Position numbers and translations under genes: made by a program
Part shown: positions 1-5,470 of the stretch, one piece after another
How positions within the stretch are numbered: position 1 is the first letter of the stretch
Layout: every line of letters starts with the position of its first letter
DNA from: Candidatus Atribacteria bacterium
Lineage (GTDB): Bacteria; Atribacterota; Atribacteria; Atribacterales; Atribacteraceae
Direction of reading: 5' to 3'
NCBI GenBank assembly: GCA_003561145.1
Contig: PWXL01000103.1
Coordinates: 1 to 6,331 of the forward strand
Length of the DNA: 6,331 nucleotides
The notes under the pieces: model-generated
Database searches by the model: none
Told to the model about the DNA's origin: nothing
What the model saw: the letters and a program-made list of their open reading frames with translations, nothing else

Positions 1-26
1 CTACTCCCCACTCCCTACTCACTGCA
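1..26. repeat. Degenerate 7-bp tandem repeat before the SIS gene
   Basis: From base 2 the sequence reads as successive heptamers TACTCCC, CACTCCC and TACTCAC, and the array is cut by the window edge. Similar 7-bp units occur at 2139-2152 and 4367-4405. The array ends about 22 bp before the ATG of the SIS gene. No function is evident; it resembles the short heptanucleotide tandem repeats scattered between genes in some bacterial genomes. Confidence 0.55.
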
Positions 27-47
27 TTGAGAAAGGCAAGTCAGCTC

Positions 48-1097
48 ATGAACCAGCTGTACAAGGAAATTTGCGAGCAGCCCGACGTTTTTCAGCGCAT
101 CGCGAAAGAATACGCGAATGAAGATTTCTTCGGGAAATGGGGCAATAAACCTGCCGGACGCCTCATTATCACAGGAATGGGAAGCTCACTTTTTGCGCTC
201 TATCCAGCCTTCCTTCACTTGCATCGGGCAGGATTCCCTGTCACCTGGCTCGATGCTTCAGAACTTCTCCATTATGGAGTGGAAGGGTTGAACTCTCAAG
301 ATACAGTGCTTATGGCAACTCAATCAGGAGAATCCTTTGAGTTGATACGCATCCTGGAATGTCTTCCTTCCAAAAAACCTCGGCTTCTGGCGGTTACTGC
401 AGAAAAAGACAGCACCGTCGGAAAAGCAGCTCACGATATTCTTGATATTCTGAGTGGACCTGAAAAGGCTGTTACGTCAACCAAAACACACTCTGCCATG
501 GCAGCTACGGCAAACCTGTGGGCGCTCGCGCTTTCCGGCCAAAGGCAGGCTTTTTTTGACGCTTCAAGGACGCTAACACATATAGCCCAAGAAGCTGAAC
601 GCCTCATCAAGGGATCATCCGAGTGGGGGGGGCGGTTACTCGACAAAATATTCACAGCAGAGGTTGCAACACGCCTCATCCTGGCGCGTGGTCCGGCAAT
701 GGCCAGTGCCTGGCACGGATGCCTGTGCTTCTACGAATGTGCCAGAGAGCCTTTTATGAGTTTTTCCGGAGGCCAATTCCGGCACGGACCGCTTGAACTT
801 GCCCTCAATCCTCTGCTGGCCTTTATTGTGGCCGTTCCCGGTTCAACGTATGAAATCATGATCACAATGGCCAGAGAACTTGCTGAGAAAAATGTGACAG
901 TTGTGTGTATCGGACCTACAGAACCAATCTTTCACTCGAAGAACCTGGAAACACTCCCCCTTCATTTTCCCGATGAGTTTTTCGCTCCGGTGCTGAGCAT
1001 CATCCCATTTCAACTACTTTCCTACCACCTAGCACTCGTAAAAGGGATCGAACCGGGGACAGCCTCTCTCATAAGCAAAACCACCTCAAGGGAGTGA
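48..1097 (+). CDS. SIS-domain phosphosugar isomerase/deaminase (GlmS C-terminal-like, AgaS/FrlB-like)
   Basis: This is a 349-residue cytoplasmic enzyme with two SIS (sugar isomerase) domains and no N-terminal glutaminase domain, so it matches the isomerase half of GlmS. Seen: GMGSS at 43-47, the phosphate-binding TQSGES at 91-96, STK at 144-146, Glu230, RHGP at 245-248, and Lys344 near the C-terminus. By alignment from memory, Glu230, His246 and Lys344 match GlmS catalytic residues Glu488, His504 and Lys603; GlmS Glu481 appears to be His223. Enzymes of this layout isomerise, deaminate or deglycate 6-phosphosugars such as glucosamine-6-P, galactosamine-6-P or fructosamine-6-P; the exact substrate cannot be told. 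I chose ATG 48 because a weak GAGAAAGG lies 11 nt upstream and the protein then begins in the usual family style. A TTG at 27 would add seven residues but has no ribosome site. It overlaps the convergent LacI-type gene by 12 bp. Upstream partners are outside the window. Confidence 0.85.
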   Translation: MNQLYKEICEQPDVFQRIAKEYANEDFFGKWGNKPAGRLIITGMGSSLFALYPAFLHLHRAGFPVTWLDASELLHYGVEGLNSQDTVLMATQSGESFELIRILECLPSKKPRLLAVTAEKDSTVGKAAHDILDILSGPEKAVTSTKTHSAMAATANLWALALSGQRQAFFDASRTLTHIAQEAERLIKGSSEWGGRLLDKIFTAEVATRLILARGPAMASAWHGCLCFYECAREPFMSFSGGQFRHGPLELALNPLLAFIVAVPGSTYEIMITMARELAEKNVTVVCIGPTEPIFHSKNLETLPLHFPDEFFAPVLSIIPFQLLSYHLALVKGIEPGTASLISKTTSRE

Positions 1098-2102
1098 TCC
1101 GGCCCAGCTCAACTCCGACTTCAGGAAGACATGTACCTTATCCTGGGTAAAGCCCTCACTCAACTTTATGAGGTAGTCTCCGGCACGCAGCCCCAATTCG
1201 TAGGACTTACGATCGATGCCTGCCAGGGCGGGACTCAGGGATTGGGCCATCCTGCTTTCAAGGACACTTGCTATACCCACATCATCGGGGATTTTCATAC
1301 CCTGTTCCTGCACCGCTTCATAACACCCCATGGCCAGTGTTTCACTTCCGGTGAGAATTACCCGTGGACGGTGCCGCAACAGACCCTGGCATACCTTTTT
1401 AGCCCGGTACACGTCTCTATCACAGTGAGCTATACGTTCTTGCCGCAGTGTCATCCCCCGTTTCTCCATGGCTGCCTGGTATCCCCTGAGTTCCTGGCTT
1501 GTTTTTGCCAAAGAGCGCGAAAGGCCCAGATAGGCTATATCATGGTATCCCTTCTCCAGGAGGTCTTCCACCAGCTGTTCTACGAGGTTTTCCACATCTA
1601 CATCCACCCAATGAAGAGAGCGCCTGTAGCTCCCTTCGGGTTTCCCCACACACACGGTATGGAGATCGCGGTCTTTGAGGAGCTTTATCCGATAGTCCCG
1701 TTTGCGAATCTCGGGTAAAACAAAACCGTCCACCATGGCACTTTCCGCGAGCTCCTCGAAAAAATAATCCTGACTGCGGCTCTCGGCTAGTGTGGTGACC
1801 ACAAGCTGGTATTTCCAATTATTACAAGCATCCGCCAAACCGCTCAACAATCCTGGGAAGAGAAACCCTGTATGCAGAGCTTCACTTGATGTTTCCGATA
1901 ATACCACCGCAATCCGCTTGGTTTTACGCTCTATATGCGGGCGAATATTACGGCGGGGTACATAGCCAATTTCCTCTGCAATCCGTAACACATTTTCCCA
2001 GGTATCCTGGCCGACCTTGTTTTTCCGGTTATTCAGAACATTAGAAACCGTGCTCTTGGAAACCCCGGCACGTCGAGCAATCTCTTCAATAGTCACCTTC
2101 AT
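1086..2102 (-). CDS. LacI/GalR-family transcriptional regulator
   Basis: This is a 338-residue DNA-binding repressor. The N-terminal helix-turn-helix spans residues 3-24, with recognition segment VSKSTVSNVLN. A linker at 47-63 is followed by the periplasmic-binding-protein-like effector domain (64-335), recognisable from GYHDIAYLG (185-193), LRGYQAAM (205-212), the LAMG stretch near 256-259 and IPDDVGI (271-277). The length is normal for the family. The start is ATG at 2102-2100, because GGGAGG lies 7 nt before it and MKVTIEEIARRAGVS is the standard beginning; an ATG at 2135 would add 11 untypical residues. Oddities: the hinge residue equivalent to LacI Leu56 is His, next to a Pro, and the usual Phe-Asp-Asp effector motif after IPDDVGI reads SVLES. 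The gene converges on the SIS sugar enzyme, so a phosphosugar or aminosugar effector is a fair guess but is not shown. Its own promoter probably lies in the AT-rich block at 2171-2246. Confidence 0.93.
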   Translation of the reverse strand: MKVTIEEIARRAGVSKSTVSNVLNNRKNKVGQDTWENVLRIAEEIGYVPRRNIRPHIERKTKRIAVVLSETSSEALHTGFLFPGLLSGLADACNNWKYQLVVTTLAESRSQDYFFEELAESAMVDGFVLPEIRKRDYRIKLLKDRDLHTVCVGKPEGSYRRSLHWVDVDVENLVEQLVEDLLEKGYHDIAYLGLSRSLAKTSQELRGYQAAMEKRGMTLRQERIAHCDRDVYRAKKVCQGLLRHRPRVILTGSETLAMGCYEAVQEQGMKIPDDVGIASVLESRMAQSLSPALAGIDRKSYELGLRAGDYLIKLSEGFTQDKVHVFLKSELSWAGSLP

Positions 2103-2109
2103 TCCTATA

Positions 2110-2115
2110 CCTCCC
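2110..2115 (-). promoter_or_regulatory. Ribosome binding site of the LacI-family gene
   Basis: The minus strand reads GGGAGG, 7 nt before the ATG at 2102. This match decides the start at 2102 over the upstream in-frame ATG at 2135, which has no comparable site. Confidence 0.8.
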
Positions 2116-2138
2116 ATCCATATTCCATGAGTCACAAA

Positions 2139-2152
2139 CAGTGAGCAGTGAA
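2139..2152. repeat. Two heptamer repeat units upstream of the LacI gene
   Basis: Two adjacent heptamers, CAGTGAG and CAGTGAA, lie 37 bp before the LacI start, inside its probable leader. The complementary reading (TTCACTG, CTCACTG) resembles the TACTCAC unit at the window start, so I group it with the same degenerate repeat family. Confidence 0.4.
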
Positions 2153-2170
2153 CTGGAAAAACAGATTGGT

Positions 2171-2246
2171 ATATTTTTTACTTTTTTTCATTATATCCTA
2201 TATATTAAGTATATTTTATACTTACCTTATATATTGTAAAAATATT
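2171..2246. other. AT-rich island (9 G/C in 76 bp) with probable lacI promoter
   Basis: By direct count only 9 of 76 bases are G or C (12%), in a window of about 50% G+C. The minus strand carries TATAAT at 2195-2190, a possible -10 box for the LacI-type gene with about 87 nt of leader, but I found no convincing -35 box beside it. The island also holds the near-direct repeat CCTATATATT (2197-2206) and CCTTATATATT (2225-2235), flanking the palindrome at 2206-2224. It could be a promoter or UP-type region, or a bent or regulator-bound site. Confidence 0.5.
2206..2224. promoter_or_regulatory. 19-bp AT-rich palindrome, candidate operator
   Basis: TAAGTATA and TATACTTA form perfect 8-bp inverted arms around a TTT spacer. 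It lies about 100 bp before the LacI-type gene and about 260 bp before the next gene on the plus strand. Autoregulation would be typical of the family. However, LacI-family operators normally have a central CG, and palindromes arise readily in such AT-rich DNA, so the assignment is tentative. Confidence 0.3.
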
Positions 2247-2247
2247 A

Positions 2248-2325
2248 GAGGCGTTGACCTCCCCTTACTTTCTCTCCACCGGAGAGTTCCCAACACTCGG
2301 TGCGGAACCAACCAAATATGTGGTT
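2248..2325. other. Cluster of small stem-loops in the gap
   Basis: Successive inverted repeats are GAGG 2248-2251 with CCTC 2258-2261; CTCTCC 2272-2277 with GGAGAG 2281-2286 (3-nt loop); and GTTCC 2286-2290 with GGAAC 2304-2308, enclosing CAC/GTG at 2294-2296 and 2300-2302. A weaker pairing of AACCA near 2306 with TGGTT at 2321-2325 follows. Base composition returns to normal here. No U-tract follows any stem, so these are not obvious terminators, and I recognise no riboswitch or known RNA. The remaining DNA, 2326-2429, shows nothing convincing. Confidence 0.35.
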
Positions 2326-2429
2326 TCTTCCCTTGGCCAGGTGAACTTTTAGTAAACTATATCTTCCTCAATTGGAAAGTTCCATAAATAGAATGTGCTC
2401 GTATCACCTTTCGGTAAAAAAGAAACGCT

Positions 2430-2457
2430 TTGAACCATCGCCGGCCTCGGTTATAAT
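2430..2457 (+). promoter_or_regulatory. Sigma-A/sigma-70 type promoter for the 77-aa/UbiB-like operon
   Basis: A -35 box TTGAAC (2430-2435) and a perfect -10 box TATAAT (2452-2457) are separated by 16 bp. Transcription would begin near 2464, giving a leader of only about 18 nt that carries the AAGGGAGG ribosome site at 2467-2474. With this promoter the stem-loops at 2248-2325 lie upstream of the transcript. Confidence 0.7.
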
Positions 2458-2481
2458 GGTACTGGTAAGGGAGGAAATACT

Positions 2482-2715
2482 ATGGTTTCGGCAAGACAGA
2501 GGGAGACAAGCATAGTTTTTCGTGAATACCGCTCGGGCAAAACCCCTTGTGAAATCACACTCGATGTACGAGGCCTCTTTGCCACAACATTCATGCCATG
2601 GAAAGTTTTTGCCCGTTTTTGCAAAGCACAGGGAACGGCTGGCTCAGTGCCGCGGGTGAGAGCGCTGATGGACAATTGCCTGGACCAGACCGGCATCACG
2701 CGTAAGAGACTATGA
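2482..2715 (+). CDS. Hypothetical 77-aa basic protein coupled to the UbiB-like kinase
   Basis: I do not recognise this protein. It is 77 residues long and strongly basic (14 Lys/Arg against 6 Asp/Glu). It has two cysteines (Cys23, Cys66), no signal peptide and no membrane segment. The first half looks like alternating short strands (SIVFREY, CEITLDV) and the second half looks helical. Expression signals are convincing: a consensus promoter at 2430-2457, AAGGGAGG ending 7 nt before the ATG, and a stop codon overlapping the kinase start as ATGA (2712-2715), which suggests translational coupling. A 138-aa open frame on the opposite strand covers it (2451-2867), but that frame lacks such signals and I treat it as a shadow. 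A role tied to the UbiB-like protein is inferred from position only. Confidence 0.7.
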   Translation: MVSARQRETSIVFREYRSGKTPCEITLDVRGLFATTFMPWKVFARFCKAQGTAGSVPRVRALMDNCLDQTGITRKRL

Positions 2716-4358
2716 TCCTGCGACCTCGTATAAGAAATATCCGCCGTTTCCGCGAAATCATTCGTGTTTTCTCCCGCTACGGGTTTCACATTTTTTTCCG
2801 CGGCATGCGTGTGTTCGATCACCTCCCGTGGTCTTCCCGTAAACGAACCCGGCATAACCCCCCACAAGTGAATTTCCGCATGGCATTGGAAGAACTTGGA
2901 ACAACGTATATCAAGTTAGGGCAGATCCTCTCCAGCCGTATCGATCTTTTACCGGAAGAATTTTGCCGGGAGCTGAAAAAATTACGTGATGACGCTCCGC
3001 CGGTCGAATTTTCCAAAATCCGCGAAGTACTGGAAAAGGAATTAAAAAAACCGTTGACGGAAATTTTCACAGATATAGAGCCCGTTCCACTCGCTTCAGC
3101 ATCGATCGCCCAGGTGCATCGTGCAACCCTTACCGATGGCACAAAGGTAGCGATCAAAGTACAAAAACCACGAGTTGACGAGGAGGTGCATTCGGATTTA
3201 GAGATCCTGGGCTATTTTACAAGTCTGGCCAGCCGTCTGCATATATTTCCGGAAAATGTATCCGTTCAGGAAGTGTTTCTGGAATTCAGAAAAATCCTCT
3301 TGCGGGAAATTGATTTTCTGTACGAAGCCATCAATGCGCGGAAGTTCAAAGAGAATTTCGAAAATTTCGAAGGAGTGTATATTCCTGCTGTTTATCCGGA
3401 ATACACTACCCCCCGGGTACTCATTATGGAACTCATTGAAGGGCAAAGACCAACCAACATAGGCGGCCGGGACTTAGAGCATATCAATGGCCACTCATTG
3501 GCTGTCAGGGGTGTTGAAGCGGTTCTCAAAATGGTCTTCGAGGACGGGTTCTTCCATGCTGATCCTCACCCAGGGAACGTTATGGTGCGGGAAAAAAGCG
3601 GGGATTTGGTTTTTTTAGACTTCGGGATGGTCGGAGCTATCGATCGGGAAACGCGGGAGAACATGGTTCGCATGCTTCTGGCCGCCTTGGAAAAAGATTC
3701 CTCCAGGGTGGTAGGAATCTTGGAAGAGGAATTCCTCCTGTCACCTCTCAAGTCATCCGTCGCACTGAGAATAGATCTCAATGAAGTTCTGGAAAGATAC
3801 ATTACGGCAGACTTGAGTGAGCTCAACCTGCGAGATTTGATCAACGATTTTTTCTATCTCTTGCGGAAGCACCAACTGCGGTTTCCAGCCAACCTCTCGG
3901 CCATGCTGCGGGCCTTAATTGTCGCAGAAGGGACCGGTATGGAACTCGACCCTCAATTCACTATCGCTCCGTACCTGGCCCGCTTTCTTCGCCGTACAAT
4001 CATGCGTTTTTTCAATTTTGAAAATATTTCCCGGCGAGCACTCAACTATACACTTGATTGGAGAAAACTCGCTGAAGAATTCCCTGAAAAAACATATGAC
4101 ATTATGACCCAATTGGCATCCGGTCGCTTCAACGTTAATTTTGAAAGCCGTGATATCGATAACCTCAACAAGAAGCTGGAAACGGTGAGTTCCCGTATTT
4201 CACTGAGCGTCATCCTGGGCTCTTTACTTATCGGCTCTTCTCTCATCTACAGCAGTTTCCCAGGATTGCGTCCCGTGGGGTTCCTGGGGATCACCGGATA
4301 TGTGATCGCGGCTGTTCTCGGTATCACACTGGTTATTGAGCTGTTTCGCCACCACTGA
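2712..4358 (+). CDS. UbiB/AarF/ABC1-family atypical protein kinase-like ATPase, membrane-anchored
   Basis: A 548-residue member of the ABC1/ADCK/UbiB family. Seen in order: the family-specific KLGQ motif (68-71); the alanine-rich loop ASASIAQVH (128-136) that replaces the kinase P-loop; VAIK with Lys149; EIDFLYEA (199-206); MELIEG (239-244); HADPHPGN (282-289); and DFG (303-305). Two hydrophobic segments near 496-516 and 522-545 end the protein, so it should be tail-anchored with the kinase fold in the cytoplasm. In proteobacteria UbiB is needed for ubiquinone synthesis as an accessory ATPase. In organisms without ubiquinone the role is unsettled and may concern other isoprenoid quinones or membrane lipids, so I assign no gene symbol. 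All the family motifs I looked for are intact. The start overlaps the 77-aa gene (ATGA), has only a weak ribosome site of its own, and probably depends on coupling. Confidence 0.93.
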   Translation: MILRPRIRNIRRFREIIRVFSRYGFHIFFRGMRVFDHLPWSSRKRTRHNPPQVNFRMALEELGTTYIKLGQILSSRIDLLPEEFCRELKKLRDDAPPVEFSKIREVLEKELKKPLTEIFTDIEPVPLASASIAQVHRATLTDGTKVAIKVQKPRVDEEVHSDLEILGYFTSLASRLHIFPENVSVQEVFLEFRKILLREIDFLYEAINARKFKENFENFEGVYIPAVYPEYTTPRVLIMELIEGQRPTNIGGRDLEHINGHSLAVRGVEAVLKMVFEDGFFHADPHPGNVMVREKSGDLVFLDFGMVGAIDRETRENMVRMLLAALEKDSSRVVGILEEEFLLSPLKSSVALRIDLNEVLERYITADLSELNLRDLINDFFYLLRKHQLRFPANLSAMLRALIVAEGTGMELDPQFTIAPYLARFLRRTIMRFFNFENISRRALNYTLDWRKLAEEFPEKTYDIMTQLASGRFNVNFESRDIDNLNKKLETVSSRISLSVILGSLLIGSSLIYSSFPGLRPVGFLGITGYVIAAVLGITLVIELFRHH

Positions 4359-4366
4359 TTCCCTGA

Positions 4367-4405
4367 GAGGTAAGAGGTAAGAAGTGAGTAAGAAGTGAGA
4401 GGAAA
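4367..4405. repeat. Degenerate 7-bp tandem repeat between the kinase and dehydrogenase genes
   Basis: Units read GAGGTAA, GAGGTAA, GAAGTGA, a partial GTAA, GAAGTGA and GAGGAAA, filling almost the whole 57-bp spacer. The consensus is roughly GARGTRA, with a strict period of seven apart from the partial unit. It matches the style of the arrays at 1-26 and 2139-2152. The last unit merges with the ribosome site of the dehydrogenase gene. An in-frame GTG inside the array (4395) is probably not used. Confidence 0.65.
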
Positions 4406-4408
4406 GGA
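4399..4408 (+). promoter_or_regulatory. Ribosome binding site of the dehydrogenase gene
   Basis: GAGGAAAGGA ends 7 nt before the ATG at 4416. This supports the ATG start over the GTG at 4395, which sits within the repeat. The first half of the site belongs to the last repeat unit. Confidence 0.7.
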
Positions 4409-4415
4409 ATTTTTC

Positions 4416-5399
4416 ATGTCATCATATCCAAAAATATTTGTAACCAGGCGTATACCAGAAGAAGGGATGCGTCTATTGCGGACTTCCTGTACTGTGGAAG
4501 TACATGAAAGTGACCGGCCCATAACACGGCGGGAACTCCTGGCAGGTGTAGATGGTCAAGAGGGCATTCTCGCGATGCTCACTGACACAGTTGATGCGGA
4601 GGTAATGGAAGCAGCGGGCAAGGGTTTACGGGTCATTTCCAACTATGCGGTAGGCTTCAACAACATAGACCTTGCCGAGGCTACGAAGCGGGGAATCCTG
4701 GTAACCAATACACCGGGGGTACTCACGGAGACCACCGCGGATCTCGCATGGGCCGGGATGTTCGCAGCAGCACGCCGCATTGTGGAAGGAGACCGGCTCG
4801 TCCGCACAACAGGCCGGGTGGAATGGGGACCGATGGTACTGTTGGGACACGAGATAACGGGAGCGACGCTGGGAGTGGTGGGCATGGGCAGAATCGGCCG
4901 GGCCATGGCCAGGCGTGCTCATGGTTTTGCCATGTCTCTCCTCTATAACAGCCGCAGTCCTCTTCCGGCCGGGGAAGAAGGAGAACTTCACCTCACTTTT
5001 CGTTCTTTGCCTGATCTTTTACGCGAAGCGGATTTCGTGAGCCTGCATGTTCCTTTGACTCAGGGAACACGCCACCTTATCGGTGAGAAGGAACTGCGCT
5101 CTATGAAACATGACGCCGTCCTCATCAATACCGCCCGCGGAGAAGTAGTCGACGAAAAAGTTCTTGTTCGTGCTCTCACAGAGGGGTGGATCGCCGCTTC
5201 CGCTCTCGATGTGTACGAAAGAGAACCCGAAGTAGAGCCTGCCCTGTTACAGCTTTCCAACGTGGTACTGCTTCCACACATCGGGTCTGCATCCCGTTCC
5301 ACCCGGGCGAAAATGGCTGAAATGGCCGCTTCTAACCTGGTAGAAGCACTGCACAGAGGGACTGTTCCTCATCCAGTCAATCCGGAAGTACTCCGGTAG
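4416..5399 (+). CDS. D-isomer specific 2-hydroxyacid dehydrogenase (glyoxylate/hydroxypyruvate reductase-like)
   Basis: A 327-residue cytoplasmic oxidoreductase of normal length for the family, which reduces 2-oxoacids such as glyoxylate or hydroxypyruvate to D-2-hydroxyacids with NAD(P)H. Seen: NYAVGFNNID (76-85); the Rossmann fingerprint GVVGMGRIG with glycines 156, 158 and 161; VSLHVPLT (208-215); NTARGEVVD (238-246) with catalytic Arg241; ALDVYEREP (263-271) with Glu270; and PHIGSAS (287-293) with His288. All three catalytic residues are present. After the second beta strand the sequence is NSRSP (178-182): an Arg (180) stands where NAD-specific members carry an acidic residue, which favours NADPH. 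The N-terminal and NTPG stretches look closest to glyoxylate reductase, but D-lactate or phosphoglycerate dehydrogenase cannot be excluded. It has no visible promoter other than the repeat-filled spacer, so it may be read through from the kinase operon. Confidence 0.92.
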   Translation: MSSYPKIFVTRRIPEEGMRLLRTSCTVEVHESDRPITRRELLAGVDGQEGILAMLTDTVDAEVMEAAGKGLRVISNYAVGFNNIDLAEATKRGILVTNTPGVLTETTADLAWAGMFAAARRIVEGDRLVRTTGRVEWGPMVLLGHEITGATLGVVGMGRIGRAMARRAHGFAMSLLYNSRSPLPAGEEGELHLTFRSLPDLLREADFVSLHVPLTQGTRHLIGEKELRSMKHDAVLINTARGEVVDEKVLVRALTEGWIAASALDVYEREPEVEPALLQLSNVVLLPHIGSASRSTRAKMAEMAASNLVEALHRGTVPHPVNPEVLR

Positions 5400-5408
5400 C
5401 AATCGAAA

Positions 5409-5437
5409 TTGAAAAAACCTCCCTGTGATGGTACACT
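5409..5437 (+). promoter_or_regulatory. Probable promoter of the mrp antiporter operon
   Basis: TTGAAA (5409-5414) and TACACT (5432-5437) are separated by 17 bp, lying just after the dehydrogenase stop and 34 bp before mrpE. The -10 box lies in one copy of a GGTACAC direct repeat (5430-5436 and 5444-5450, offset 14 bp). The second copy falls around the expected transcription start, where a regulator could act. Confidence 0.6.
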
Positions 5438-5470
5438 GCCTCTGGTACACACTGACCATGAGGGTAGAGC

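Noticed and set aside
1131..1718. 195-codon open frame on the plus strand opposite the LacI-type gene
   Set aside because: It is antisense to a clearly conserved regulator, shows no family motif and has no ribosome site; it is a by-product of codon use on the other strand.
2300..2315. Minus-strand similarity to the T-box core (TGGTTCCGCA against TGGNACCGCG)
   Set aside because: It lacks the flanking specifier stem and the terminator/antiterminator pair, and the downstream gene is a regulator, not an aminoacyl-tRNA or amino acid gene.
2148..2387. 79-codon plus-strand frame with a hydrophobic start
   Set aside because: The apparent membrane segment is just the AT-rich island read as Phe/Ile/Tyr/Leu codons, the GTG start lies in the heptamer repeat, and there is no ribosome site.
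2420..2433. Sequence AAGAAACGCTTTGA resembling a LacI/CcpA-type operator with central CG
   Set aside because: Only the central part matches and the outer arms are not symmetric, so it is within chance expectation; it overlaps the -35 box and could be revisited if footprint data exist.
2451..2867. 138-codon minus-strand frame opposite the 77-aa gene
   Set aside because: It runs into the kinase gene on the other strand and has no promoter or ribosome site, whereas the plus-strand gene has a promoter, a ribosome site and an ATGA overlap.
4626..4991. 121-codon minus-strand frame inside the dehydrogenase gene
   Set aside because: It is the shadow of a well-conserved gene; the translation is low-complexity Pro/His/Arg with no motif.
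5382..5396. CCGGA/TCCGG hairpin at the end of the dehydrogenase gene as a terminator
   Set aside because: The stem is only 5 bp, lies within the last codons, and is not followed by a T-run.
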